Shown: positions 1-8,924, numbered from the stretch's first letter. The stretch is DNA of 53,906 nt from Woeseiaceae bacterium (GCA_030066655.1 JASJBE010000055.1:1-53906); one strand, 5' to 3'. Notes: generated by a model from the sequence alone, not told the origin. Made by a program: numbers and translations.

Positions 1-49
1 CGGTCAACTCGGCGTAGTCGAGGTAGTGATTCCTGAAGTCAGTATTCAT
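1..49 (-). CDS. 5' end of a gene, possibly M14-family zinc carboxypeptidase (cut by window start)
   Basis: An ATG at 49 opens a minus-strand frame that stays open to base 1 and reads MNTDFRNHYLDYAELT. It lies 17 bp behind the stop of the transporter permease, on the same strand, so it is probably the last or next gene of that operon. A purine-rich AGGGG sits just upstream of the ATG, closer than usual. The Tyr-x-x-Tyr-x-Glu-Leu opening resembles the N-terminus of M14 metallocarboxypeptidases, which would suit an operon importing peptides. Only 16 residues are visible and no catalytic residues can be checked, so the family is a guess while the coding start is likely. Confidence 0.5.
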   Translation of the reverse strand, partial: MNTDFRNHYLDYAELT

Positions 50-66
50 AGGCCCCTGTTATTTCG

Positions 67-966
67 TCAGTACTCGGCTTTCGGGTCGAGTGCATCCTGC
101 AGCCCATCACCGAGGAAGTTGAACGAGATCACGGTAATGAAGATCAACAGACCCGGGTAAACGGCCAGCATTGGCGCTTCCCAGATCAGCTGCTGCGCGT
201 TCGTCAGCATATTGCCCCAGCTCGCCATCGGCGGCTGTATTCCGAGCCCGAGGAACGAGAGTACCGACTCTAACAATATGACGGTACCGACGGAGAGTGT
301 TACGGCAACGATAATTGGCGACAGCAGGTTCGGCAGGATATGCCGAAACATGATGCGCATGTTACCGGCCCCGACACCTCGGGCCGCCATGACAAACTCC
401 TGTTCCTTGAGGCTTAGAGTTGCCCCACGCACGAGGCGGGCAACGGTCGTCCAGCCGGTTATCGCGACAATAAACACGATGCGATAGAAACTGACGTCCT
501 CGGATTCTACGATCGACTGCGGCAAGCCAAGCTTATTCAGGTCGATGGCAACGAGGACGATCAGCAATGGCAGCAGCGGCAGGGCGATCACACTATCGGT
601 CAGTCGCATTAACGCCGCATCAACGCGTCCGCCCAGGAAGCCCGCAGAAAGACCGATGACCGTGCCGATCGACGCAGCGAACACCGCCGCAGTCAGCCCC
701 GTAAACAGCGAAATTCGGCCACCATAAAGCAAGCGCAGGAAGACATCGCGTCCGAGTTCGTCGGTGCCGAGCGGATGCGCAAGCGAGGGCGGTAGCAAGC
801 GATTCATGAGATTGACATCGTAGGCACCGACACCGAGCCAGGCTTCGAACAACGGCGCTGCCATGACCAGCACGATCATCATCAGCAGCAGGCCGGCGCT
901 GAATATTGCCAGCCGATGCCGACGAAAACGGCGGGCTGCAAGCGATAGTGGTGAGTTGCTGTTCAT
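67..966 (-). CDS. Peptide ABC transporter permease (DppC/OppC type)
   Basis: Inner-membrane permease of a di/oligopeptide importer, 299 residues. An N-terminal membrane segment (about residues 19-40) is followed by the DppC-type signature HPLGTDELGRDV near residue 73, then about five more helices. The cytoplasmic EAA loop that docks the ATPase is visible as EFVMAARGVGAGNMRIMF, with HILPN after it. I chose the ATG at 966 because it overlaps the upstream permease stop in an ATGA arrangement. A 13-codon upstream extension to 1005 lies inside the preceding gene. It is the distal transporter gene of an operon in which every junction overlaps. Peptide specificity cannot be read from the sequence. 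Confidence 0.93.
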   Translation of the reverse strand: MNSNSPLSLAARRFRRHRLAIFSAGLLLMMIVLVMAAPLFEAWLGVGAYDVNLMNRLLPPSLAHPLGTDELGRDVFLRLLYGGRISLFTGLTAAVFAASIGTVIGLSAGFLGGRVDAALMRLTDSVIALPLLPLLIVLVAIDLNKLGLPQSIVESEDVSFYRIVFIVAITGWTTVARLVRGATLSLKEQEFVMAARGVGAGNMRIMFRHILPNLLSPIIVAVTLSVGTVILLESVLSFLGLGIQPPMASWGNMLTNAQQLIWEAPMLAVYPGLLIFITVISFNFLGDGLQDALDPKAEY

Positions 967-1925
967 ACCTTGCCACCGCCAATTACGATCCTGGGATCGA
1001 GCCACGCGTAGCAGATGTCAGCCAGCAGGTTGGCTGTCAAGACCAGCGCTGTCGCAAACAGCAACGCGACCAGTGCCAGGTTGAAGTCGTTGCCCATGAC
1101 CGCATCGAAAATCAGCTTGCCCATTCCAGGCCAGGAGAAGATGGTCTCGGTGACGAGAGCGCCGGAAAAGAGGAAGCCGAAGTCGAGTGCGAGAATAGTA
1201 ACGACCGGTATCAGAGCGTTGCGCAGTGCATGTTTCCATACCACTCGTCGGCGGCTCGCGCCTTTGGCACGCGCCGTACGAATGTAGTCGTGACGCAGCG
1301 TTTCCAGCATCGAGGAGCGCGTGTAACGCGTGTAGCTGCCGATACTCAGCGTCGCGATCGTCAATACCGGCAACACCATGTAGCTGATGTATTCCAGGAA
1401 TCCGGCATTCGCGCCGGCAATGCCACCGGCAGGCAACCACCCGAGAAACACCGAGAAAATTATGATCAACATCAGCGCGAGCCAGAAGGACGGTATCGAT
1501 ATGCCGGCGAAAGCGAAGAGGTTGATGCCGTAGTCCACTGCCGAGCGCGGCCGGGACGCGGCGAGCGTGCCAATAGGAATCGCGACCATTACGGCGAGCG
1601 TGAATGCCGTTCCCATCAGTATGACCGTGTTGCCGAGCGCCGGCAGCAGTACGTCGAGGACCGGCTGCCCGAACAGGCGGGAGTAGCCGAGGTCGCCCTG
1701 CAGGGCAGCGGTCAGCCAGTTCCAGTAGCGTTCGTAGATGGGCAGGTCGAGGCCATAGATCGCTCGCAGTGCGGCCGCGTCGGCTGCCGTCATGTTCGGA
1801 TTGGCGCTGATCATCAGGTCGATGGGATCGCCGGGCATCAGTCCGATCAACGCATAGATCACGAACGACATGATGAAGAGGACGACGAGTGACTGCAGCA
1901 ATCGCGACAACAGGAAACGTCTCAC
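963..1925 (-). CDS. Peptide ABC transporter permease (DppB/OppB type)
   Basis: Inner-membrane permease of 320 residues, the usual length for DppB/OppB. It shows the N-terminal helix (about residues 8-28) followed by LMPGDP, the GDLGYS motif, and the EAA loop DYIRTARAKGASRRRVVWKH near residue 205 that contacts the ATPase. About six membrane segments are evident. Its ATG at 1925 overlaps the stop of the upstream ATPase gene (ATGA), and its own TGA overlaps the ATG of the DppC-type gene, so translation is probably coupled. It should pair with the DppC-type subunit to form the heterodimeric channel. Confidence 0.94.
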   Translation of the reverse strand: MRRFLLSRLLQSLVVLFIMSFVIYALIGLMPGDPIDLMISANPNMTAADAAALRAIYGLDLPIYERYWNWLTAALQGDLGYSRLFGQPVLDVLLPALGNTVILMGTAFTLAVMVAIPIGTLAASRPRSAVDYGINLFAFAGISIPSFWLALMLIIIFSVFLGWLPAGGIAGANAGFLEYISYMVLPVLTIATLSIGSYTRYTRSSMLETLRHDYIRTARAKGASRRRVVWKHALRNALIPVVTILALDFGFLFSGALVTETIFSWPGMGKLIFDAVMGNDFNLALVALLFATALVLTANLLADICYAWLDPRIVIGGGKV

Positions 1926-2935
1926 GGCGAATCCTCCGACAGGCGCTTTATGTCGTCCTTGCGGTGACAGGCTGCCTCATGTCGGGTCTTTGCGTCGACC
2001 GTCTCCAGAACCGGAACCTTCTCGCGGCACAGGTCGACGGCATGCGGGCAACGTGGATGGAACGGGCAGCCGGTCGGCGGACTGATCGGGCTTGGTGGAT
2101 CGCCCTGCAGCACGCGGCCGATCTTGCTCTTGTTCGGGACGATCGTCGGAACGGAACTCAACAGAGACTTCGTGTAGGGATGACGCGCATCGTTGAACAG
2201 CGCGTCCCTATCCGCGATCTCAACGATGCGGCCGAGGTACATGACGGCAACCCGGTCCGCAAGATGGTGAACGACGGCGAGGTCGTGACTGATGAACAGG
2301 TACGTCAGGTGAAATTCCCGCTTGATGTCCTGTAACAGGTTCAGGATCTGGCTCTGCACCGATACATCGAGTGCCGATACGGGTTCGTCGGCAACAATGA
2401 AGCCTGGATTCAAGACCAGCGCACGAGCGATCGTGACGCGCTGACGCTGACCTCCGCTGAACTCGTGTGGGTACTTGCTAAGGCTTCTCGCGGGCAGGCC
2501 TACCGATTCCAGCAGGTCACCGGCCTTCTGGCGTCGTACGCTGGCCGAGTCCCGCGAAAAGATCTTCATTGGTTCTGTCAGGATGCTCTCGATGGTGTGT
2601 CTCGGGTTCAGCGAGGACATCGGATCCTGGAAGATCATCTGCACTTGCTTGCGCATCGGCTTGATCTCGCGCGGCTTGAGCTTGCCAACGTCGACACCCT
2701 TGAGCGTTATGCTTCCGTCACTTGGCTCGTAGAACAGTGAGAGCATTCGGCCGAGCGTCGTCTTGCCGCAGCCACTTTCGCCGACGAGACCGAGCGTCTC
2801 GCCCGGTGCTATGTCGAGAGTGACATCGGATACAGCGGCAACGGTGCGCTTCTCCCAGCCTTTCTCCGTCGCGACACGCGTATCGAAGCGCTTCGACAGC
2901 TTCCGTGTGCTAACGACGTATTCGAGATCAGGCAC
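1922..2935 (-). CDS. Peptide ABC transporter ATPase (DppF/OppF type)
   Basis: Cytoplasmic ATP-binding subunit, 337 residues. Walker A is GESGCGKTT (about residue 53), the signature is FSGGQRQR, Walker B is IVADEPVSALD and the switch histidine is in ISHDLAVV. The C-terminal oligopeptide-ATPase extension carries the cysteine-rich GCPFHPRCPHAVDLC and a final ACH; in this family such cysteines can bind an iron-sulfur cluster. It overlaps the preceding DppD-type ATPase by 8 bp and the DppB-type permease by 4 bp. The two different ATPases are expected to form one heterodimer. Confidence 0.94.
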   Translation of the reverse strand: MPDLEYVVSTRKLSKRFDTRVATEKGWEKRTVAAVSDVTLDIAPGETLGLVGESGCGKTTLGRMLSLFYEPSDGSITLKGVDVGKLKPREIKPMRKQVQMIFQDPMSSLNPRHTIESILTEPMKIFSRDSASVRRQKAGDLLESVGLPARSLSKYPHEFSGGQRQRVTIARALVLNPGFIVADEPVSALDVSVQSQILNLLQDIKREFHLTYLFISHDLAVVHHLADRVAVMYLGRIVEIADRDALFNDARHPYTKSLLSSVPTIVPNKSKIGRVLQGDPPSPISPPTGCPFHPRCPHAVDLCREKVPVLETVDAKTRHEAACHRKDDIKRLSEDSP

Positions 2936-3911
2936 GGGCGACCTCGTGGCAGGCTGCGAAGTGATCTCTTTTTAGTCGTGTTTCGCCGGGCCGCTCAGTC
3001 TCGCAGATGTCCATCGCCTTGTCGCAACGTGGACGGAAGCAGCAGCCTGTCGGTCGGTTCATCGGCGACGGCACACGCCCCGAGATTGCGGGCAGGCGCT
3101 CCAGGCTTCGGTCCATTCGCGGCGTCGTCTCGAGCAGCGCCTTCGTGTAGGGATGCTTTGCTTCCAGCAAAATATCGGACGATGTGCCGTGCTCGATGAC
3201 ACGGCCGGCATACATGACGGCGATCTCATCGGCCATGCGGGACACAACGCCGAAGTCGTGGCTAATGAACAGAATGGACGTGTGAAACTTCTCCTGCAGA
3301 TCGTGGATAAGATCAAGAATCTGCGCCTGAATCGTAACGTCGAGCGCTGTCGTTGGCTCATCCGCAATCAGGACCTCCGGCTCGCATGCCAGCGCCATCG
3401 CAATCATGACGCGCTGACGCATGCCACCCGATAACTGGTGCGGGTAACTGTCCGCGCGCGATGCCGGATCAGGAATGCCTACGGCTTCGAGCAGGGCGAT
3501 TGCCTGCTCCAGCGCCTCCGCTTTATTCATCTCGCGATGCAGAATCAGAGCTTCGGCAATCTGCTTGCCGATCTTGAAGACCGGGTTCAGCGCGCTCATG
3601 GGCTCCTGGAAGATCATCGAGATGTCGCCGCCGCGCACCTCCTGCATTTGCTCGTCACTGAGTCCTACCAGTTCCCGGCCGTGCAGTTTGACCGAGCCGG
3701 ACAGGATCTTGCCGAACGGGGGGAGTAGCTGCAGTATCCCGAATGCGGTCAGGGACTTTCCACAGCCGCTTTCGCCGACGAGCGACAGCGTCTTACCGCG
3801 CTGCAGCGAGAAGTTGACGTCCTCAACCACGCGCACGATGCCGTCCTCGCTCTCGAACCCGATGCTCAGGTCCGACACTTCGAGTGCCGGAACCGAGTCG
3901 CTTGACGTCAC
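2928..3911 (-). CDS. Peptide ABC transporter ATPase (DppD/OppD type)
   Basis: Cytoplasmic ATP-binding subunit of about 327 residues. Walker A is GESGCGKSLT, the signature is LSGGMRQRV, Walker B is VLIADEPTTALD, and the C-terminus has the oligopeptide-ATPase motif GCCFRPRC...MDIC. I prefer a GTG start at 3911, whose GTGA overlaps the stop of the binding-protein gene and gives VTSSDSVPALEV, just ahead of the first beta strand. An ATG at 3983 would add 24 residues encoded inside the upstream gene and unlike the family. Together with the DppF-type subunit it powers import. Confidence 0.92.
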   Translation of the reverse strand: MTSSDSVPALEVSDLSIGFESEDGIVRVVEDVNFSLQRGKTLSLVGESGCGKSLTAFGILQLLPPFGKILSGSVKLHGRELVGLSDEQMQEVRGGDISMIFQEPMSALNPVFKIGKQIAEALILHREMNKAEALEQAIALLEAVGIPDPASRADSYPHQLSGGMRQRVMIAMALACEPEVLIADEPTTALDVTIQAQILDLIHDLQEKFHTSILFISHDFGVVSRMADEIAVMYAGRVIEHGTSSDILLEAKHPYTKALLETTPRMDRSLERLPAISGRVPSPMNRPTGCCFRPRCDKAMDICETERPGETRLKRDHFAACHEVARA

Positions 3912-5629
3912 TCGCGAGTCCAATCTTCGATCCAGTTGGTACTGGAGTCCAGGTGCCCGGTTGGCCGCGCGCCGCGAAGCCACCGCGGATAGACATAAGG
4001 ATTGGGACGCCAGAATAGCGGCAAAATCGCAAGCTCTTCGGAGTAAATCTGCTGGACCGTCTCCCAGTGCGGCAAGCGCTCTTTTAAAGCCAGTCCTTTT
4101 TCGATGGCTTCGATAGCGGCATCTAACTCCGGGATGTTAACGCCAGGGTAGTTTTGACCGGCGTAGTTGTTGTCGGTTGTTGGAATCTCCGTTGAGTGCA
4201 ACGTGGACCGGGGCACCAGTTCCGGCGACGCTACCCACGCGTAGAGCGCGAGTCCGGTGAACTTGCGTTCTCGTAACGTCTGCCCGAAGAACACGCGGGG
4301 CGCCTCGTTACGGATTCGCAGATCGATACCGATCTGCTTCCACTTTCCCTGGATGACCTGCTGCAGGAGCTCGCGAGTCTTGTTGCCGGCAGTCGTCATG
4401 ATCTCGATACGAAGCGGTTCACCTGCCGCGTTATGCCTGACGCCGTCGCGGATGTCTGTCCAGCCAGCTTCCTCGAGTAGCGCAATCGCTCGTTCCTGGT
4501 CAAAACTGTAGGTTGTAATGTTGTCGGACGTGGTCTTGTCCAACGGGCTGACGTTGGTGTGGGCCACCGGCTGTTTGCCGGCGAAAATCTGCTTGCTCAT
4601 CTGCTCGCGATCCATGCCGTACATCAACGCTTTGCGGACCCGCTTGTCGCGTAAGATTGGATTGTCGAGATTCGTGTCTATGTGTTCATACTGCAGGCCG
4701 GGGTTGTAGATGATGTTGAACTTGTCGCCGTGTCGGCTCTCGAAAGCGAGCGCCTGGTCGAGCTGCAGGCCGATCTCTCCGGCGATCATGTCGATCGTGC
4801 CGGACAGCAGGTTCGCTTCCATCGCAGACGTATTCTGGATGGCGCGCGTCGTGATCGTGTCGAAGTAGGGTTCCTTGCCCCACCAGTGCGGGTTCCGCTT
4901 CATCTTAAGGTATGAACCCTGCTGTGCTTCCGCAACGAGGTAGGGTCCGAACCACAGTCCCGGGTTGGTCACGTCGGCGTTGTAATTCGTGCGATGCCGG
5001 TATTCGTAAGGGTCGGATTCAAAGAGCTCGCGCTCGATATGGTCGGGCAGGGGATAGAAGTCGCCCAGCACGTTGTAGTCGAACGTCACGCGATCGGTGT
5101 AGGTTGTGAAGCGCTTGTCGTCGTGTACTTCCAGTTGGTAGATACGGCGGTACATGTCCGTGTTGATTGCGCCCGTCGTTGTGTCACGGCCGACGTCGTA
5201 CGCGAGCTGGATGTCTTTCGTTGTCACGGGCGTACCGTCGCCCCACGTGGCGCCCGGCTGAATTTCGTAAGTGGCGGCGATGCCGGGTCGTCCGTCCGGC
5301 GTTTCAATCAGCTTCGCGAGCCCATTCTCCAGCGTCGGCAGCTCCACGCAGAGACCGCATTCGAGTTCCCAGTCGTGATTGAACCGGGTGAGTCCGCGCA
5401 TCAGCATCGCGCGGACGTAACTCTTTGCGACCATGGCGTCGACGTTCGGATTCATCGTTGACGGGTACTGCGTCATACCGATGACCAGTTCCCGGTCGTC
5501 CTCGCCGCCCGTTGCAGCGGATTGCTGCGACGCGTCGTCGCTGTTGCCGCAAGCGGCCAGAGCGATCAAGGCGAGCAGGGCGAAACCGGTGGTCCTCGCG
5601 CGCGCTGTTTGCGTGGCTTCCAATGTCAT
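3908..5629 (-). CDS. Peptide-binding lipoprotein of the ABC transporter (SBP family 5)
   Basis: Solute-binding protein of 573 residues that would capture peptides and deliver them to the permeases. A signal peptide ends in a lipobox (LALIALAAC, Cys27), so it should be lipid-anchored; residue 28 is Gly, not Asp. The mature part has family-5 features such as ELVIGMTQYPSTMNP, TKDIQLAYDVGRD and NPHWWGK. The ATG at 5629 has an AGGAGG ribosome site 8-9 bases upstream, whereas the frame stays open to 5911 without a plausible signal sequence. It is the first gene of the five-gene transporter operon. Confidence 0.94.
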   Translation of the reverse strand: MTLEATQTARARTTGFALLALIALAACGNSDDASQQSAATGGEDDRELVIGMTQYPSTMNPNVDAMVAKSYVRAMLMRGLTRFNHDWELECGLCVELPTLENGLAKLIETPDGRPGIAATYEIQPGATWGDGTPVTTKDIQLAYDVGRDTTTGAINTDMYRRIYQLEVHDDKRFTTYTDRVTFDYNVLGDFYPLPDHIERELFESDPYEYRHRTNYNADVTNPGLWFGPYLVAEAQQGSYLKMKRNPHWWGKEPYFDTITTRAIQNTSAMEANLLSGTIDMIAGEIGLQLDQALAFESRHGDKFNIIYNPGLQYEHIDTNLDNPILRDKRVRKALMYGMDREQMSKQIFAGKQPVAHTNVSPLDKTTSDNITTYSFDQERAIALLEEAGWTDIRDGVRHNAAGEPLRIEIMTTAGNKTRELLQQVIQGKWKQIGIDLRIRNEAPRVFFGQTLRERKFTGLALYAWVASPELVPRSTLHSTEIPTTDNNYAGQNYPGVNIPELDAAIEAIEKGLALKERLPHWETVQQIYSEELAILPLFWRPNPYVYPRWLRGARPTGHLDSSTNWIEDWTRE

Positions 5630-5995
5630 GCTGATCCTCCTGAAGCCAGCCGCAAACAGCAGGCCCGTTCTTGATGTATTGCCAATTGATTCTGTTCGAC
5701 GGAATATCGTCAGCCGGCAGTATCGTACCTGCCATCGCAGGCCCGTTCCAACGTTCTTTGCCAGTTGGGAAATGCACAGGTCGCCGAATCGTTGGTCCGC
5801 TTTCGTATCACAGGCAGGTCGTTGATTCGCGCAGGTTTTTTCACTGGCGGCCTCGCTTTTTTCGAAACTACCGGGTGTACAGACCGCGCAAAGGGCGATT
5901 TTCTCCAGCAAATGTCAAAAAAAGCCAGCCCGGGCAACGAGGGTGCGGCGGGCTGCGAGTGCTCGGCGCCGTTGGGACGGTCAAAATAACGTGAA
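5630..5995. other. Intergenic region ahead of the peptide-transporter operon
   Basis: This 366-bp gap precedes the binding-protein gene and follows the host-attachment gene on the same strand. The transporter frame is open through most of it but has no ribosome site or signal peptide, so I treat it as non-coding. The only feature I would rely on is the AGGAGG at about 5638. A minus-strand pair resembling TTGGAA and TACGAT with 18-bp spacing near 5720-5751 is a weak promoter candidate. I see no repeat or clear terminator. Confidence 0.5.
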
Positions 5996-6454
5996 CTACG
6001 CCGAGTCCATCAGCTTGCGTATAGCCTCCGCGTCGGCCGCCACCATGTCCTTGTCGATCTCCAGGTAGGGGTCGACGGTCGGCATTGTGTTGAGCGCCGC
6101 TCTCAGTTCGCCGAGAAACCGTGGCGACGCGACCAGCGCAAAGTCGCGGCAAGCGCCAGAGTGCTTCGCTTTGCTGATCCTCAGTGCGACAGTCTTGGCA
6201 AACCGGGCGGCAGCCTGGCGGTGCGGATCGACCTTCTGGCCCATCCCGTGCCTGCCTTCACCGCCGCTATCGAAGCTGCGACCGCCGCGATCGCTGACGA
6301 GCTCGCTGGCTTTCATACGCGCGACTTCGTTGTCGAGCGTGGCTACTTTGCGCAGAGGGCCACTTTTGGTGTCGTGACCATAAACGATCGCTCGTGCTTC
6401 GTCCGCGACCACTGCCCAGAAGAGCTTATTCGTATGCGATCCTTTCTGCGCCAC
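5996..6454 (-). CDS. Host-attachment-family protein
   Basis: Small soluble protein of about 152 residues matching the host attachment protein family (named for an attachment phenotype in plant-associated bacteria; biochemical role unknown). Visible family features are NKLFWAVVADEARAIVY at the N-terminus, a glycine-rich charged middle (SDRGGRSFDSGGEGRHG), then AARFAKTVALRI and LVASPRFLGELRAAL. I chose GTG at 6454 because AGAGGA lies 7 bases upstream and a candidate promoter places transcription start near 6480. ATG at 6475 would add seven residues but leave almost no leader. It appears to be monocistronic. Confidence 0.82.
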   Translation of the reverse strand: MAQKGSHTNKLFWAVVADEARAIVYGHDTKSGPLRKVATLDNEVARMKASELVSDRGGRSFDSGGEGRHGMGQKVDPHRQAAARFAKTVALRISKAKHSGACRDFALVASPRFLGELRAALNTMPTVDPYLEIDKDMVAADAEAIRKLMDSA

Positions 6455-6486
6455 CGGGGAGTCCTCTCGCAACACATCGACGCCCC

Positions 6487-6516
6487 ACTATGTTCCGAGG
6501 TTCAAGACTGTGACAA
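6487..6516 (-). promoter_or_regulatory. Candidate promoter of the host-attachment gene
   Basis: On the minus strand TTGTCA (6511-6516) and CATAGT (6487-6492) are separated by 18 bp, a fair sigma-70 match. The predicted start near 6480 leaves a short leader with AGAGGA before the GTG at 6454, which supports that start codon. Confidence 0.4.
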
Positions 6517-6961
6517 GTCGCGAAAACACCTATTCATCTGGTGAAGCCCTAATCGCGACGCAGAGGAACAGACACTCCGTCTATCGCGTGCGCCCCTGGA
6601 CGCAAGATTGTGAAAAAGCGCCCACATACGTCAAGCCAGATGCCACAGGGCGTCGCCGATTCGCTGTTTCTCGCCGTTGCTGTCGATTCCTCGCTAGTGC
6701 TGGCGTATCTTCTTCGCTCGAAAAATTTTGCATTCGCAAAAGTTTTTTGCGACAAGACTAATTACCAGACTCATGTGAGGGGCCGTCCCTGGAAACGGGA
6801 CGACCATTTTCTGTTTTCTGAACCACCGGGTTTGCTCCGTGAAGACCGTTACCTCGCAATACACAAGACCTAACGTCGGGGACCGCACCCGATAGACGTC
6901 GATTCGTCAGCTCGCAATAATGCGGCACCATTGCAATCAGGTTTCCGTATAGACCAGCAAC
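6517..6961. other. Long non-coding stretch ahead of the APC permease
   Basis: No convincing gene lies in this roughly 445-bp stretch; short open frames on both strands match nothing I know and lack ribosome sites. It does hold structure. A palindrome at 6734-6752 pairs TCGCAAAA with TTTTGCGA around a 3-base loop, and a terminator-like hairpin follows at 6781-6817. No Shine-Dalgarno sequence is obvious before the permease ATG at 6962. The arrangement could be a structured leader of the permease or a small independent transcript. Confidence 0.4.
6781..6817 (+). terminator. Terminator-like hairpin upstream of the APC permease
   Basis: GGCCGTCCC (6781-6789) pairs with GGGACGACC (6797-6805) with one wobble around a 7-base loop, followed by the T-rich ATTTTCTGTTTT. 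It points toward the permease, 145 bp upstream of its ATG, with no convincing gene before it, so it may end a small RNA or act as an attenuator. Confidence 0.45.
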
Positions 6962-8275
6962 ATGTCGCGCGACAAATTTCGTTTTCCCACAATCACAGCC
7001 ATCGTGATCGCCAACATGGTCGGCACCGGCGTGTTCACGAGCCTCGGGTTTCAGCTGCTCGACATCCAGTCCGGTTTCGTCATCCTGATGCTGTGGGTGC
7101 TGGGCGGCGTGATCGCCGTGTCGGGTGCCATGACTTACGCGGAGCTCGGCGCCGCGTTCCCGCGTTCCGGCGGCGAGTACAATTTCCTGTCCGAGATCTA
7201 TCATCCGGCGGTTGGCTTTGTCGCCGGCTGGACGTCCGTGACAATCGGCTTTGCCGGGCCATCAGCGCTTGCTGCGATGACGTTTGCGGCGTACGCGACG
7301 TCCATCTTCGAGCTCGCCGATTCTGTTTGGCTCGAGCGTACGCTGGCCATCGGCCTCGTTGCGGTCTTGACCGTTGTCCACGCAGGCAAACGACGAAACA
7401 GTGGCGGTGTGCAAGTCGTCTTCACGGTGCTGAAGGTCGCCGTGATCGTCGGTTTCTGCCTCGTCGCTTACCTGTTGATCGAAGAGCCGCAGCCGGTGCG
7501 ATTCCTCCCCTCGTCAGGCGACGCCGCACTGTTCACCGGCGGCGCATTCGCGATCTCATTGATCTACGTCAGTTACGCCTATACGGGTTGGAACGCGGCG
7601 ACCTACCTGTCCAGCGAGTTGGAAAACCCGCAGCGCACGCTACCGGCAATCCTGCTGACCGGGACGCTGGTCGTTACACTGCTGTATGTCGCGCTGAACT
7701 TCATATTTTTATACGCGGCGCCGATGTCGGATCTTCGCGGCGAGGTCGAGGTTGGGATCATCGCGGCGAAGGCGGCCTTCGGCGAGGTCGGCGGGAAATT
7801 CACGGGCCTGGTACTGGCAATGCTGCTGATCTCGACAGTCAGCGCGATGTTGATGGCGGGCCCGCGGGTGATCCAGGTTATGGGCCAGGACTTCAAACTC
7901 TTGCGCCGTGTCGCCCACGTCAACGAGGACGGCATCCCGAACACAGCGATCTACATCCAGTCCGCGCTCGCCATATTCTTCATATTGACGTCGAGCTTCG
8001 AGTCGGTGCTGTTGTTCGCCGGCTTCACGCTGGCGTTCAACAGTTTCGTCACCGTCCTGGGCGTGTTCGTGTTGCGATGGCGACAGCCGGAACTAAAGCG
8101 TCCCTACAGGACCTTCCTGTTTCCGCTGCCGCCGCTCATCTACTTGTCACTGATGGGTTGGACGCTGTGGTTCGTGCTGATGACCCGGCCGGTCGAAGCT
8201 CTGTTCGGCCTGGGCGTCTTCGCATCCGGGCTACTCGCTTACTGGCTGCTCCGCGATAAGGAAGCGCCGTCATAG
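6962..8275 (+). CDS. APC-superfamily amino-acid permease (LAT-like)
   Basis: Integral membrane transporter of 437 residues with about 12 helices. The N-terminal unwound-helix motif reads IANMVGTGVFTSLGF, typical of APC carriers, and PRSGGEYNFLSEIYHP matches the LAT branch, which moves neutral or cationic amino acids. YVSYAYTGWNAATYLSSE corresponds to the helix-6 region. The ATG at 6962 starts right before the first helix, but no clear ribosome site precedes it. The gene converges with the DM13 gene across only 7 bp. The substrate cannot be decided from sequence. Confidence 0.9.
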   Translation: MSRDKFRFPTITAIVIANMVGTGVFTSLGFQLLDIQSGFVILMLWVLGGVIAVSGAMTYAELGAAFPRSGGEYNFLSEIYHPAVGFVAGWTSVTIGFAGPSALAAMTFAAYATSIFELADSVWLERTLAIGLVAVLTVVHAGKRRNSGGVQVVFTVLKVAVIVGFCLVAYLLIEEPQPVRFLPSSGDAALFTGGAFAISLIYVSYAYTGWNAATYLSSELENPQRTLPAILLTGTLVVTLLYVALNFIFLYAAPMSDLRGEVEVGIIAAKAAFGEVGGKFTGLVLAMLLISTVSAMLMAGPRVIQVMGQDFKLLRRVAHVNEDGIPNTAIYIQSALAIFFILTSSFESVLLFAGFTLAFNSFVTVLGVFVLRWRQPELKRPYRTFLFPLPPLIYLSLMGWTLWFVLMTRPVEALFGLGVFASGLLAYWLLRDKEAPS

Positions 8276-8282
8276 CGCGCCG

Positions 8283-8753
8283 CTATTGGTAGCTCGCGGC
8301 CGTGATGAATTCACCGAAGGACTCACACCAGACGATGACGCTCGTGTAATCCGCCACGTCGATGTCGGACGATACCGAGATCTCAAAGTTGTCGAAGGTT
8401 TTGATGCTACCAACGACCGTCATCTCTGACTTCAGGCGTTCGAAGTCGGCTTCCGTTTCGACAAATTCCTTCGACAGGTACAGTCGATAATCCGGCCCGG
8501 GTGCGAGCTTGCCATCGAGCGCGATCGTGTCATCGGTGACATACACGGTGCCTTCTCCCCAGTGCAGCGCATCGCTGTCCGCGAGATCACGGCGAAACTC
8601 GCCCGTGAAGTTCGACCTTTCGGCAACGGCCTGAACGACCTCGTCGGCCGGAGCATCCGGGGCGATCAGTATCGGCAACGTGTAGATGCCGGCGGCGAAT
8701 CCAATGGCCAATGCCAAAACGTGTGTGCCAAGCAGTGCGAGTTTCTTAATCAT
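8283..8753 (-). CDS. DM13-domain protein, membrane-anchored or secreted
   Basis: A 156-residue protein with an N-terminal hydrophobic segment (about residues 5-28, LALLGTHVLALAIGFAAG), either an uncleaved anchor or a signal peptide. The rest is one DM13 domain, seen in ALHWGEGTVYV, the YRLYLS strand, VGSIKTFDNFEISV and the near-terminal SVIVWCESFGEFITAASY. DM13 domains are thought to act in extracytoplasmic redox or electron transfer, with the conserved cysteine (here in VWCE) as the key residue. It converges with the permease. The function beyond the domain is unknown. Confidence 0.88.
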   Translation of the reverse strand: MIKKLALLGTHVLALAIGFAAGIYTLPILIAPDAPADEVVQAVAERSNFTGEFRRDLADSDALHWGEGTVYVTDDTIALDGKLAPGPDYRLYLSKEFVETEADFERLKSEMTVVGSIKTFDNFEISVSSDIDVADYTSVIVWCESFGEFITAASYQ

Positions 8754-8924
8754 TGTTTTCTCTCAATCATGTGTATCGGTAGTCCGTCCAGAGGACCGGT
8801 CGGTCTGCTGATTTATTTCGAGGCGACGAAAATATCCTGGCGGAGGAGCATAGGTATTATGCGCGCTTGCGCCGCGGGCGCCGCCGGCGAGACAATTTGT
8901 CGAGCACCGAACACCGGAGCGCAG

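Noticed and set aside
906..1892. A 328-codon plus-strand open frame opposite the permease genes
   Set aside because: It is antisense to two clear permease genes, is rich in Arg, Gln and His as such shadows are, and has no ribosome site or known domain.
5630..5911. N-terminal extension of the peptide-binding protein
   Set aside because: The frame is open but has no start signal; the lipoprotein signal and AGGAGG fix the start at 5629.
6758..7204. 148-codon minus-strand frame over the permease start
   Set aside because: It is antisense to the APC permease's conserved first helices and has no recognisable product.
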